Positions 20,193-35,417 of a stretch of 39,095 nt of DNA are shown piece by piece. The number at the start of each line of letters is the position of its first letter. Position 1 is the stretch's first letter. The notes under the pieces are model-generated. The model worked only from the letters and a program-made list of their open reading frames with translations, had not been told where the DNA came from and did not search any database. Origin of the DNA: Opitutaceae bacterium (GTDB lineage Bacteria > Verrucomicrobiota > Verrucomicrobiia > Opitutales > Coraliomargaritaceae); the NCBI GenBank assembly GCA_009886465.1, contig QXZH01000005.1, forward strand, positions 1-39,095, in the 5' to 3' direction. Both the position numbers and the translations under genes were made by a program.

Positions 20193-21221
20193 TTAGTTAT
20201 AGGAGGCTTGAGAACCACCAATATTGCGCTTTTTGACCCAAGGCATGAGCGAACGAAGGCGCTCGCCTGTCTTTTCGATTGGATGGTTTTGTCCGTCCTT
20301 GATGAACTGCTTGTATCTTGGAAGGCCAGCCTTGTATTCATTGACCCAGTTCTTGGTGAATTTACCAGTTTGGATATCCTTAAGGATTGCCTTCATCGCC
20401 TTACGTGAGGATGCGTTGATTACACGTGGGCCCGAGATGTAGTCGCCCCATTCTGCTGTTTCGGAGATGGAGAAACGCATGCCAGAAACACCTGACTCAA
20501 CCATGAGGTCGACAATAAGCTTCAACTCGTGCAAGCACTCGAAGTAAGCCATTTCTGGTTGGTAACCTGCTTCAACAAGTGTATCGAAGCCGGCCATGAC
20601 GAGTTCCGAGGCACCACCGCAAAGAACCGCTTGCTCACCGAAGAGGTCGGTTTCGCATTCTTCCTTGAAAGTTGTCTGGATGACGCCTGCACGTGTGCCG
20701 CCTACTCCCTTTGCCCATGCAAGGGCAACTTTTTTCGCTTCACGGGAAGATCCCTTGTTGACCGCGATGAGAGCTGGAACACCTTTGCCTTCAACGTATT
20801 GACTACGAACAACGTGTCCAGGGCCCTTAGGAGCGACCATGATAACGTCGATGCCCTTGGGTGCGTCGATTAGACCAAAATGAATGGCAAGGCCATGAGT
20901 GAAAGCCAGAGTTTTTCCTTTTTCCAAGTTAGGAAGGATATCGTTTTCGTAAACCTCAGCCTGCTTCATATCGGGCACAGCAATCATGATGATGTCAGCG
21001 AGCTTTACAGCTTCAGCAGTTTCGTAAACTTTGAAACCTTGTTTGCGTGCAACGGGTGCGGACTTGCTTTTTTTGTAGAGGCCAATGATTACATTGAGAC
21101 CACTGTCCTTAAGGTTTTGGGCGTGTGCGTGACCCTGTGAACCGTAACCAATGATGGCGAGGGTCTTTTTTTTGATGACTCGAAGGTCGGCGTCTTTATC
21201 TGTATAGACTTTAGCAGGCAT
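20193..21221 (-). CDS. ilvC: ketol-acid reductoisomerase
   Basis: [61 protein letters not shown]. Confidence 0.95.
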   Translation of the reverse strand: MPAKVYTDKDADLRVIKKKTLAIIGYGSQGHAHAQNLKDSGLNVIIGLYKKSKSAPVARKQGFKVYETAEAVKLADIIMIAVPDMKQAEVYENDILPNLEKGKTLAFTHGLAIHFGLIDAPKGIDVIMVAPKGPGHVVRSQYVEGKGVPALIAVNKGSSREAKKVALAWAKGVGGTRAGVIQTTFKEECETDLFGEQAVLCGGASELVMAGFDTLVEAGYQPEMAYFECLHELKLIVDLMVESGVSGMRFSISETAEWGDYISGPRVINASSRKAMKAILKDIQTGKFTKNWVNEYKAGLPRYKQFIKDGQNHPIEKTGERLRSLMPWVKKRNIGGSQASYN

Positions 21222-21406
21222 ATTTATCGTTGTTTGTGGAAGCCTTTATTGCGCTCCCTGGTTAATGAAATTGTTATTTAGCGCGAAAGCGCGGAGATGG
21301 TAAAAATAAAATTTGCCCCGAATGGGGGTGATTGAAAAGGGTGCCCTTTGGCTCCTGAGTGAACAAATCCGGAATGTTTCGAAAGGAGATATCCGAGTAA
21401 AACTTA

Positions 21407-21880
21407 TTAGCCGCGCTTAAGTGCGAGGTTTCCAGTGCGCGCCATCTCGACGATACCGTAGGGCTCGATTAAGTTGAGAAATGCTGTTACTTTGTTGCCA
21501 TTGCCTGTCATCTCGATGTTAACGCTCTCTGGTGAAACATCGATGATCTTGGCGCGGAAAATATCGCAGACTTGCATGAGTTCGGAGCGTTGGCCCGCAG
21601 ATGCATTGACTTTGAGCATGACGAGTTCGCGCTCAGTCGCTTGGCCATCGGCAAAGTTTGTCACCTCTAGCACGTTGATCAGTTTGTTAACCTGCTTGAT
21701 CGCTTGGTCTAGATTGTCAGCGTCGCCCACAATAGTCGCAGTTATGCGCGAAAGCTTGCTATCCATCATCGGGCCCACATTCAGAGTCTCTATGTTGAAA
21801 CCTCGACCGCTGAACATTCCAGCGATGCGGGTGAGAACTCCGAATTTATTTTCGACGAGGATTGATATTGTGTGGCGCAT
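21407..21880 (-). CDS. ilvH: acetolactate synthase small (regulatory) subunit
   Basis: ACT-domain N-terminus MRHTISILVENKFGVLTRIAGMFSGRGFNIETLNVGP and IlvN/H-type C-terminus ending EPYGIVEMARTGNLALKRG. Confidence 0.95.
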   Translation of the reverse strand: MRHTISILVENKFGVLTRIAGMFSGRGFNIETLNVGPMMDSKLSRITATIVGDADNLDQAIKQVNKLINVLEVTNFADGQATERELVMLKVNASAGQRSELMQVCDIFRAKIIDVSPESVNIEMTGNGNKVTAFLNLIEPYGIVEMARTGNLALKRG

Positions 21881-21925
21881 AATGGAACGGTGATTAATTA
21901 CTTAATCTCCGATTCGACGTTAGTA

Positions 21926-22002
21926 TGGTAGACGGTGAGGGATTCGAACCCACGACCCCTTCGGTGTAAACGAAGTGCTCTAACCAGCTGAGCTAACCGT
22001 CC
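21926..22002 (-). tRNA. tRNA-Val(TAC), CCA encoded
   Basis: GGACGGTTAGCTCAGCTGGTTAGAGCACTTCGTTTACACCGAAGGGGTCGTGGGTTCGAATCCCTCACCGTCTACCA: full cloverleaf, anticodon loop TTTACAC. Confidence 0.96.
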
Positions 22003-22077
22003 AATTTGAGAGAACGAAAACATGCCCTTGCTGATAAGTGAATCAAGCCTATTTTTGGACTTAATCAAATCGAGTAA

Positions 22078-24648
<2,571 letters not shown>

Positions 24649-24682
24649 GGTATTTTAAAACGGTATTTTAAAGAATTAAAAA

Positions 24683-24743
24683 TAGGAATTAAGAATGAAG
24701 AAATTACTTCGATTCTGTGATCCTGATTGATTTTTAATTCCTA
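24683..24743. repeat. inverted repeat between gyrB and gyrA
   Basis: TAGGAATTAAgAAT (24683-24696) and ATTtTTAATTCCTA (24730-24743): 13 of 14 pairs, 33-nt loop. Confidence 0.6.
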
Positions 24744-24750
24744 ATTGATT

Positions 24751-27327
<2,577 letters not shown>

Positions 27328-27463
27328 CTACTAAAAAATGCTCGTTTCGTTTATTTTTTAAATAACTGTATATCAGTATTTTAAAAAGTATATTTACCCT
27401 CTTTTTTTCTACTTCCAAGAATCCCTAGAGAAGGACTGATTTTTGGGTAAATATTGGGAAAAA

Positions 27464-27500
27464 ATGACTATTTAGCTTTTAAGTTTACTTCTATAGTCAT
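27464..27500. promoter_or_regulatory. candidate operator inverted repeat upstream of the Rrf2 gene
   Basis: Perfect 8-bp arms ATGACTAT (27464-27471) and ATAGTCAT (27493-27500), ending 18 bp before the start codon. Confidence 0.4.
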
Positions 27501-27518
27501 GAGCCTAAGTTAATAGCC

Positions 27519-27935
27519 GTGAAGCTTTCCCATAAACTAGAATATGCTTGCCGTGTCTTGGCACAACTTGGCCGTACTTACGGGCAGGATAAACTTGCGC
27601 ACATCGAGACCTTGGCTGCTGCAGAGGTGATCCCAGCCAATTATTTGGTTCAGATTCTCAATGAATTACGTGGCGCAGGATTGATTGTAAGTAAGCGGGG
27701 CAAGCAAGGTGGATACGCCTTGGCACGTGCCCCACGAAAGATCTCGCTAACTCAAATAGTGGAAGCGGTAGACGGCGAACTACTGGAGCGTAGTTTTGAG
27801 GATTCTGGCCATTCTGGCGCCCGCGTGGCTTCGATTTGGAGTGATGTGGGAGAATGCTTTGAAGCTAAGGTGCGTGCATACACTCTGGACGACTTTATTG
27901 TTAAAGATGCCGACGTTGAGATGTATTACATCTAA
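27519..27935 (+). CDS. Rrf2-family transcriptional regulator without the canonical Fe-S Cys cluster
   Basis: MKLSHKLEYACRVLAQLGRTYG...IPANYLVQILNELRGAGLIVSKRGKQGGYALARAPRKISLTQIVEAVDG. Confidence 0.9.
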   Translation: MKLSHKLEYACRVLAQLGRTYGQDKLAHIETLAAAEVIPANYLVQILNELRGAGLIVSKRGKQGGYALARAPRKISLTQIVEAVDGELLERSFEDSGHSGARVASIWSDVGECFEAKVRAYTLDDFIVKDADVEMYYI

Positions 27936-28049
27936 TCTAGTTGAATGAGATTAAATGGGTATAAATTCATGAATACAATGGGTAGAATGTGATTTTTTCT
28001 TCTTCCTTTTGATCCGTTCACAATTAGACCCTCACAATTTTGAGATCGC

Positions 28050-29864
28050 TTAAAAGTCCCAAAAAATCGGCACTACGGTCACGGTGACCACGAAACATAT
28101 GAGGTTCAGCGGAAGCCCGACTTTCGTGAAATCGAAGAAGCGATAGCCCCCGACGCCGTAGACGTAAGTATTAGTTTGATAACCAATAGGTGTAGCAAAG
28201 CTGGCTGAGGCCGCAATACAGCTGGCGACAACAAAAGGACGTGGGTCGACACCTAATGTCACCGCGATTCCTAGCGCAATCGGTATCATCAAGGCGACGG
28301 CTGCATTATTGGATAGAAACTCAGTAAAGGTCGAAGTGATTACGTAGATTAACGCGAGCATGATGACGTTTTGCAGATGTTCAGGCGCGAATTGACCAAC
28401 TAAACCAGTCATATTTTCGGCAATCAATAGGCTAGCTCCTGTCGAGTCCATTGCCTGGCCAAGTGCGAGCATTCCAAAGATAATTATTAAGATACTCCAT
28501 TCGACAGATGCGTAGGCATCTTTCGCCTTCATACAGCCGGTCAATAATATGATGGCGACGCCAAGGCAAACTGCGGATACAATCGGGACAAGATTGAGTG
28601 TAGCCATGGTAACGATGCCGATGGTCGTAGCGATGGCGATGGGCATCTTGATACGCAGGCTACGGGCGGGCACGCGTGGGCGGTCGAGGATAATGATTTC
28701 GTCGCTATTGGCCAAAGAATCAATCGATGCGGTTGAGCCCATCATGAGTAGCGTGTCGCCCGCTTGCAGGCGTAAGTTAGAAAGGCGCTCGCGTTGGTTG
28801 GTGCCTTTACGGTGTACAGCCACCACAACCATACGGAAGCGTTGGCGGAAGTTGATCTCGCCAAGGGTTGAACCAGTAATCGATGCGTGTGGTGCCACCA
28901 CACCTTCGACCAATGCACCTTCGTCGGTGACAATAGTTTCTAGGCCCTCGGCCAGTTCGGTTTGGATAGTTATGCCCTTCATCGAATGGGCTTCGGCTAC
29001 ACCTGAAGGGCGGCAGGCTAGAACTAAGCGATCGCCATATTGTAGTTGATGATCTCTTGGGTCGCCAGGCACTGCGATACCGTGGCGAACAATTTCTAAC
29101 AAGCGGATACCATGTTTGAGGAGCTCGCCTTCCTTGGCTGTTTTCCCGTGAAGATCGGAACCTGCGCGAATAAAAGCTTCAGTAATGAATTCTTTTCGCT
29201 CTTCATCGCTCAGGATTGATGTAAGCGTCTCACGGTGTGGCAGTAGTTTGTTGCCAAAGAGAACCAAGTAGATCGACCCGAAGGCTAGAATCGGTAGTCC
29301 AACGGATGCCAATTCAAACATACCAATTGGAGCATGACCCGCATCCAATAAGATGCCACTAGCTAGGAGGTTAGTACTTGTGCCTAGTAGAGTACAGGTA
29401 CCACCAAAAATCGATGCGTAGGAAAGCGGAATCAGGAGCTTGGAGGAAGCCACACCCATTTCACGAGAGAGTGAAAGGATGACCGGCATAAGCACGATGA
29501 CGACAGGCGTGTTGTTGACGAAGGCTGAAACACCCGCCACACCAAGAATCATAATAAACATGAAGCCGCGGTAGGGTAGTTTAACAAGTTTCCTCAAGTA
29601 GCCAGTTATTAGGTCAATTGCGCCTGTCCGCTCAAGTGCCGCGCTGACGATAAACATACCCGCAATGGTCAGTGGGGCAGAGTTTCCGAATACGCCTAGT
29701 GTTGCCTCCAGTGTCGGCAATGCATCGCTTTTAGTGAGCATACTAACAAACAATAAAATGCCGAATACCGTTAGTGAAGTTAGGTCGGCAGAAATGCGCT
29801 CCCAAATAAAGCTAACTATCGCAAAGGCGAGCAGTCCGAAAATGAATAGAATTTCCCAGGTCAT
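28050..29864 (-). CDS. SLC13/DASS-type permease with two RCK_C (TrkA_C) domains
   Basis: Twelve-ish TM segments, [13 protein letters not shown] and [14 protein letters not shown] signatures; cytosolic insert with repeats ending [12 protein letters not shown] and [11 protein letters not shown]. Confidence 0.9.
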   Translation of the reverse strand: MTWEILFIFGLLAFAIVSFIWERISADLTSLTVFGILLFVSMLTKSDALPTLEATLGVFGNSAPLTIAGMFIVSAALERTGAIDLITGYLRKLVKLPYRGFMFIMILGVAGVSAFVNNTPVVIVLMPVILSLSREMGVASSKLLIPLSYASIFGGTCTLLGTSTNLLASGILLDAGHAPIGMFELASVGLPILAFGSIYLVLFGNKLLPHRETLTSILSDEERKEFITEAFIRAGSDLHGKTAKEGELLKHGIRLLEIVRHGIAVPGDPRDHQLQYGDRLVLACRPSGVAEAHSMKGITIQTELAEGLETIVTDEGALVEGVVAPHASITGSTLGEINFRQRFRMVVVAVHRKGTNQRERLSNLRLQAGDTLLMMGSTASIDSLANSDEIIILDRPRVPARSLRIKMPIAIATTIGIVTMATLNLVPIVSAVCLGVAIILLTGCMKAKDAYASVEWSILIIIFGMLALGQAMDSTGASLLIAENMTGLVGQFAPEHLQNVIMLALIYVITSTFTEFLSNNAAVALMIPIALGIAVTLGVDPRPFVVASCIAASASFATPIGYQTNTYVYGVGGYRFFDFTKVGLPLNLICFVVTVTVVPIFWDF

Positions 29865-29897
29865 TTAGCTGATTTTAAATAGATGGCTTATCTGTAG

Positions 29898-30686
29898 CTA
29901 GGAGGTGACTGGATCGTCGGATTCCTCACTTCTTGCCCAATTATAAAAGGAGATTGCTAGAATTGTAAGAGAAAAACCCATATTCACGACTTTCATAATG
30001 ATTCCGCCAAGAATCTGGTCGTTGAGAGGATCCAGATTGATGATTCGAGGTGCCCAAATGTAGGTAGGATAGATTGCTTCGCCCGCAAAAGAGAGGAAGG
30101 CGAATACGGGCAATTGCCCGACCATTAGAAGAAAGATTGCGAGCATACGAATCCCATAGCCTGGGCGGGACACAAGCGTCGAATTCGTCAAATAAGGCCA
30201 AAGCATGATGAGCCCGAGTGAGAACATAGTCCAGTGTTCGAGTATATGGATGCGTTTATCTTGTAGCGCCGCTTCGTAGAGTGCGGGTACGTGCCAGACT
30301 GTGTAGACGAAAGTAAAGAGCAAGCCGCCGCAGGCAGGATGCGTAAGAACGCTCATGATTTTCCGTAATGGTTTGGGCTTGAGCAACCAATCTATTAGCC
30401 ATGCGGGCGTACCATAAATAAATAGAGTTGTAGAGGTATAAATGAGCAACATGTGTTGCAGCATGTGCGCGCTGAAGAGGAATTGTTCGCCCAGTTGGTC
30501 AAGAGGGGAGCCGACCGCGAGATAAGTGATAACTAGACCTAAATAAAACAAGATGCATTGGCGCAGCGGGAAATTGGTTCCCGTAGCGATTCGGTTTCGT
30601 AGTGGCCCAATCGCTATAGCATACAACCAGCCCGCACCCAGTAGGGTGATGAGTAGAAATGGTTCAGTATGCCAGTGGAGTTGCAT
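29898..30686 (-). CDS. ctaG: cytochrome c oxidase assembly factor CtaG (caa3_CtaG family)
   Basis: [51 protein letters not shown]. Confidence 0.87.
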   Translation of the reverse strand: MQLHWHTEPFLLITLLGAGWLYAIAIGPLRNRIATGTNFPLRQCILFYLGLVITYLAVGSPLDQLGEQFLFSAHMLQHMLLIYTSTTLFIYGTPAWLIDWLLKPKPLRKIMSVLTHPACGGLLFTFVYTVWHVPALYEAALQDKRIHILEHWTMFSLGLIMLWPYLTNSTLVSRPGYGIRMLAIFLLMVGQLPVFAFLSFAGEAIYPTYIWAPRIINLDPLNDQILGGIIMKVVNMGFSLTILAISFYNWARSEESDDPVTS

Positions 30687-30823
30687 CTTGTGAAGGATAT
30701 GTCCGTTATGCCCAGAGACGATTATAAAACGTATAAGGCTAGCTTGCTCCTTATCTCTACCTGCAACTTAGACTTGTAGGTGGTCAGCCTGCACGCTTCG
30801 GGTAGGAACCTGCACGCTAGAAA

Positions 30824-31180
30824 TCAGAACTGAGTGATTGCGTCCACATCCACCCAATTGCGTGACAACAAAAAGCCGAGCGCTACGAAGGTACCAGTCG
30901 CGATGACCATTCCTGTGCCAAAAGCTAGCGTTAGAATCAATTTATCGTAGATTAAGTGCATAAACCAAGCAACCACAGCGACAAATTTGAACAGCGATAG
31001 AGCTAGCAGCGTACTGAAGATAAATATCGGGTGGAAGGGCATGTAAACCAGAACCAGTTCGATACCAGTGATGGCGGCAAGGGCGAGCGCCAGATTAACG
31101 AAAGTGTGATACCTTTTGGTTTCGGTATCTTTATGGCTATCCTGAGCTACGGGTATTGGAGTGTAATCAGTGTCTGTCAT
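30824..31180 (-). CDS. ctaF: cytochrome c oxidase subunit IV (prokaryotic type)
   Basis: 118 aa with three TM segments and [17 protein letters not shown], directly downstream of subunit III. Confidence 0.85.
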   Translation of the reverse strand: MTDTDYTPIPVAQDSHKDTETKRYHTFVNLALALAAITGIELVLVYMPFHPIFIFSTLLALSLFKFVAVVAWFMHLIYDKLILTLAFGTGMVIATGTFVALGFLLSRNWVDVDAITQF

Positions 31181-31190
31181 GGTGAAAAAA

Positions 31191-31802
31191 TTAGCGTAGC
31201 CCAGGGATGTATTCGATGAGATAAACTGCCGTGAAAATGATAATCCAGACGATGTCGACGAAGTGCCAATACAATCCAGCTACCTCTACATCGACCGCGC
31301 TTTCATGGGCGTCCATTTTGCCTGTATAGGAATAGAAGTAGAGGCAGATTAACCAGAAAACTCCAATCGCAACGTGGACACCATGCGTGCCCGTCATCAT
31401 GTAGAAAGTTGATCCAAAGGTGTTAGTCGAAAGGGTGAGACCCTCGTTCGTAAAGTGGGCAAATTCATAAACCTGGCAGGCCAAGAAAATAAGGCCACAG
31501 AAAATGACTCCAATTGTAGTAAGACGGAAGCTCTTCAACTCTCCCTTATGCATCGCAGATACTGCCAGTGCCATTAAGACTGAGCTCATTAATAGAATGA
31601 AGGTAGAGCCCGAAGTTAGCTCTAGGTCAAAAACCAGTAAAGGATCGTAGGACTCAGGGTAGAGCTTACGATAGATCAAGTGCGTCGAAATGAGCGTACC
31701 AAAAAACATGCAGTCCGATCCGAGGAAGAGCCACATGAGTAGTTTCTTGTTATTGATAACCAGACTGCCGTGGCCGTCCTCTTGGTGCTCTGTGTCAGAC
31801 AT
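31191..31802 (-). CDS. ctaE: cytochrome c oxidase subunit III
   Basis: [62 protein letters not shown]. Confidence 0.95.
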   Translation of the reverse strand: MSDTEHQEDGHGSLVINNKKLLMWLFLGSDCMFFGTLISTHLIYRKLYPESYDPLLVFDLELTSGSTFILLMSSVLMALAVSAMHKGELKSFRLTTIGVIFCGLIFLACQVYEFAHFTNEGLTLSTNTFGSTFYMMTGTHGVHVAIGVFWLICLYFYSYTGKMDAHESAVDVEVAGLYWHFVDIVWIIIFTAVYLIEYIPGLR

Positions 31803-31865
31803 TATTTTAAAAAGCTAAATTGTAGAAAAGCTGAAAATTGAAATATGGAAAAATGAGGAATTAGA

Positions 31866-33857
31866 TTAGGCAGCATCGACTTCAGGATGCATGTGGTAAC
31901 CCCCAGGGCCTTCAATTGCCCAAAGTGCGATACCTAAACCGAGAACTAGCAGGCCGAAAATGGCAACATAGCCCATGTAAGGGACACCTGCTTGCATCAG
32001 CGACATGCCAAGCCCGACCGGAATAAAACCCAGTGCAGCGATGAAGGGCATCCAAGATTGGCTAGGCATGTGGATCCCGTGCCCATGATCATCTTCATGA
32101 GTGATCTTGCGGTTTTCAGGGCCATATTTGTCTTCCCAGAGAGCGTCACGAGCAGGGATGATCGGAGTCTTTGCAAAATTGTAAACTTGGGGTGGAGAAG
32201 TCGTTGCCCACTCAAGTGTACGAGCGTCCCAAGGGTCATTGCCTGCAGGTTCCCCGTTGCGGAAGCAGCGAATGATGTCGACAACGAGTAGCAAGATACC
32301 AAAGGCCAAGATGTAAGCACCAATAGTACAGACTAGATTGTAAGTTTCCCAACCAAAGCCCTCGAGATAGGTGTGCGTACGGCGTGGCATACCAAGCAAG
32401 CCGAGGAAGTGCATGGGAAAGAAGGTGACGTTTAGACCGACTGTAGAGAAAATTGCTACCCATGTACTGAGATTACCCTTCCACATCTTACCGATCATCT
32501 TTGGTAACCAAAAATAGATACCAGCAACGACAGCGAGGAAGATACCACCAATCGCGACGTAGTGGAAGTGAGCAATCACGAAGTAACTGTCTTGCTGCTG
32601 AGCATCAGCGGGTGCCGATGAGTGCATGATGCCAGAAAAACCGCCCATCATAAACATCCAGACGAAACCAAGTGAGAAGATCATTGGTGCGCTGAAACGA
32701 ACGCGCCCGCCCCAAAGAGTGCCGATCCAGTTGAAAATCTTAACTCCCGTCGGCACGGCAATCGCCATAGTTAGAAGAGAGAAGGCCGCTGTGGCTACCT
32801 TACCTAAACCCGTTGTGAACATATGGTGTGACCAGACTGCGAATCCCAGGAAACCAATCACGGCACCTGAGAAGACTACGATGGAATAACCAAAGAGAGG
32901 CTTTTTAGAAAATACTGGTAGTATCTCGGAGATGATGCCCATAGCGGGTAGCACGAGAATGTAAACCTCGGGGTGGCCGAAGATCCAGAACAGGTGTTGC
33001 CAAAGAATCGGTTGGCCGCCACCAGCAACCACAAAAAAGTTAGTACCAAAGCAGCGGTCGAACATCAACTGACCAAGCGCAATGGTGATAGCTGGGAAAG
33101 CGAATACGATCAGAAGGGATACGACTAGTGTCATCCATGTGAATACTGGCATGCGCATCATCTTCATGCCTGGGGCCCGCATGTTAACGATAGTAACAAC
33201 AAAATTCATGGCAGCAGAGAGCGAGGCGATGCCGAGTATCTGCAAGCCCATGATCCAAAAGTCTGTGCCTGCACCCGTAAAGTTGGTGCCGGTCAAAGGT
33301 GCGTAGCCAAACCAACCCATTGCGGGAGCGAGGTCGGTCATGCCAGCAGTGGGGCCACTAGCTTCGAAGAGCCCCATGACTTGTAGGGCTTGTAGAACCC
33401 AGCCAAAATTGATCACAATCGCACCCGCTACAAAAGCCCAAAGACTAAAGCTATTAATTCGAGGGAAGGCCACGTCGCGCGCACCGATTTGCAGAGGCAC
33501 GAGAAAGTTAAAAAAGGCAGCATTGAGTGGCATGATCGCGAGAAAAATCATCGTCGTGCCGTGCATTGTAAACAACTGGTTGTAGCGCTGTGCCGAGATT
33601 AGATCGTTTTCTGGAAACGCTAGCTGCGTACGAATGATGAGGGCTTCAAAGCCACCCACTAATAGAAAGAAGAGGGCAATGGCGCCATACATGATACCGA
33701 TCTTTTTGTGATCGACCGTTGTCAGCCAGTCCATGATCACGCTCTTGCTATGATCGGGACGCATGAAGCCGAGTTGGCTGGGCTCTGGCTTGAGCTCATG
33801 CGTCTTCGGTGCTTGGGTAGTGCTGGGGGCGTGTATTTCTGTTTCTGTTTGACTCAT
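31866..33857 (-). CDS. ctaD: cytochrome c oxidase subunit I
   Basis: WLTTVDHKKIGIMY, FTMHGTTMIFLAIMP, FWIFGHPEVYILVLPAMGIISE, DSYFVIAHFHYVAIGG. Confidence 0.97.
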   Translation of the reverse strand: MSQTETEIHAPSTTQAPKTHELKPEPSQLGFMRPDHSKSVIMDWLTTVDHKKIGIMYGAIALFFLLVGGFEALIIRTQLAFPENDLISAQRYNQLFTMHGTTMIFLAIMPLNAAFFNFLVPLQIGARDVAFPRINSFSLWAFVAGAIVINFGWVLQALQVMGLFEASGPTAGMTDLAPAMGWFGYAPLTGTNFTGAGTDFWIMGLQILGIASLSAAMNFVVTIVNMRAPGMKMMRMPVFTWMTLVVSLLIVFAFPAITIALGQLMFDRCFGTNFFVVAGGGQPILWQHLFWIFGHPEVYILVLPAMGIISEILPVFSKKPLFGYSIVVFSGAVIGFLGFAVWSHHMFTTGLGKVATAAFSLLTMAIAVPTGVKIFNWIGTLWGGRVRFSAPMIFSLGFVWMFMMGGFSGIMHSSAPADAQQQDSYFVIAHFHYVAIGGIFLAVVAGIYFWLPKMIGKMWKGNLSTWVAIFSTVGLNVTFFPMHFLGLLGMPRRTHTYLEGFGWETYNLVCTIGAYILAFGILLLVVDIIRCFRNGEPAGNDPWDARTLEWATTSPPQVYNFAKTPIIPARDALWEDKYGPENRKITHEDDHGHGIHMPSQSWMPFIAALGFIPVGLGMSLMQAGVPYMGYVAIFGLLVLGLGIALWAIEGPGGYHMHPEVDAA

Positions 33858-33866
33858 GAGAAGGGC

Positions 33867-35195
33867 CTACTTGAGAGATTGAAGGTAAAGTGAAAGCTTG
33901 TGGATCTCGTCTTCGGTCAAGAGTGCGAGTTCGCCGTTTTCGTCAATTAGTTCGCCGATGCCTCCGCCGCCTGCTTTCCACATACGGTTACCTGGCTTAA
34001 CGACGTCTGTTTCTTTGATCCACTTGTAAAAGTTGTCGTATTGTTTTTCGAGATCGATACTACCGTCTTCCTCGATACGATGGTTAAGCCAGCCTGCCGC
34101 AATCGACATGCGAGAGCCGACATTAGTGAGGTTAGGCCCTGCAACGCCAAGTGCACGCGGATTGCCTTTGACAACGTGGCAGGTGGCACATTTTGCGCGC
34201 CCCATAAAAAGTTTGAGCCCCTCGTTCAAATCTCCAGTTAACGAATCGGGATTGTCTGCGTAGGCGGCATACCAATCGTCCCATGTCTTGCCGTCGGGCG
34301 TGCCATGTCCAGTGCGCTCATCGATCACCCATTCGGCAAATTCTTTATTGTCCACCACGGTCGCACGGAAGTGCATGCGAGCGTGGGAATCACCGCAATA
34401 TTCAGCGCATTGACCATAATAGTAATTGTGAATTTCTTCCTCTAAATAGGCAGCGTAGTCAGCGCGTAAAGCAGGACTTTCCTCCTCAGGGCCTGCGACA
34501 CCTTGTTTTTCTTTCCACCGAAGGAAATTATCACCCGCTTGAATCCACATTGAATTTGTGCGACCGGGTATCAAGTCAACCTTACCCGCGATTCGTGGAA
34601 GCCAGAAAGAGTGGATGACATCGAATGAACGTAGTTCTATGTGAACGACCTTGCCAGCAGGAATGACCATTTCATTGGCGGTCGTGATACCTAGTTGTGG
34701 GTATTCGAATGCCCACCACCACTGGTAACCGATCACCTTAACGATGAGCGGATTATCAGCTTCTTCTTCGGCTAACTCCTCACCACTATACCAAGCGCCC
34801 ATAAAACTCTCAGGGTCTTCCGGTGTATCGTGTGTGTACCAGATGCCTTGTAGTGTAGGCACGGCAATAATAACCAGCAATAGAATCGAAGCACCGATCA
34901 AACCGATCTCGACCAGCGGGTTGCCGTGCCCTTGCGAAGGCATTGGTCGTTCATCATCGGGACGCTCGCGGAATTTTATTATAGCAAAGGCGAAAGCCCC
35001 GCCCACTGCTATGAAGATGCCAAGCGTTACCCACACGGTGAGCATGAATAAATCATACTGTGTCTCCGCAACTGGTCCCTTTGTGACAAAAGTTGTCATC
35101 CGAGTATCCAGATTACAACCGCCCAAAAAAAGAACGGTCATGAAGGCGCTTAAAAATTGTATGCAGCGGGTGAGTCCGCTTGAAATGTGCTTCAC
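33867..35195 (-). CDS. ctaC: cytochrome c oxidase subunit II fused to C-terminal cytochrome c (caa3 type)
   Basis: CuA motif GQCAEYCGDSHARMHF and heme c motif CATCH; lipoprotein-type N-terminus (VLFLGGC). Confidence 0.95.
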   Translation of the reverse strand: MKHISSGLTRCIQFLSAFMTVLFLGGCNLDTRMTTFVTKGPVAETQYDLFMLTVWVTLGIFIAVGGAFAFAIIKFRERPDDERPMPSQGHGNPLVEIGLIGASILLLVIIAVPTLQGIWYTHDTPEDPESFMGAWYSGEELAEEEADNPLIVKVIGYQWWWAFEYPQLGITTANEMVIPAGKVVHIELRSFDVIHSFWLPRIAGKVDLIPGRTNSMWIQAGDNFLRWKEKQGVAGPEEESPALRADYAAYLEEEIHNYYYGQCAEYCGDSHARMHFRATVVDNKEFAEWVIDERTGHGTPDGKTWDDWYAAYADNPDSLTGDLNEGLKLFMGRAKCATCHVVKGNPRALGVAGPNLTNVGSRMSIAAGWLNHRIEEDGSIDLEKQYDNFYKWIKETDVVKPGNRMWKAGGGGIGELIDENGELALLTEDEIHKLSLYLQSLK

Positions 35196-35417
35196 GAGAT
35201 ACAGTGAGTTTGTTGTTTAATGAGTGGACTGCTATACTACAGATTACTTATATGATATGAAGTAAGTTTCGGCAAGGCGAGTGACAAGATTATCTTCAAC
35301 CTTATTCAAGCATCAGTTTTGCTAATGTTAGTATTAGTAAATTCGATAGGTGCCTAAATTGACCTGGGCCATCGTTCTGATACTCGACGAATTCCACTTT
35401 TCAGCTAGAATCGTCTC

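Noticed and set aside
21376-21392. Strong plus-strand Shine-Dalgarno-like AAAGGAGATAT
   Set aside because: No start codon at suitable spacing and no ORF follows; it lies opposite the ilvH-ilvC leader.
31992-33585. Plus-strand ORFs antisense to ctaD
   Set aside because: Shadow ORFs opposite the conserved subunit I coding sequence.
34744-35220. 158-aa plus-strand ORF antisense to ctaC N-terminus
   Set aside because: Ctac coding frame is unambiguous; the antisense product is low complexity and has no family resemblance.
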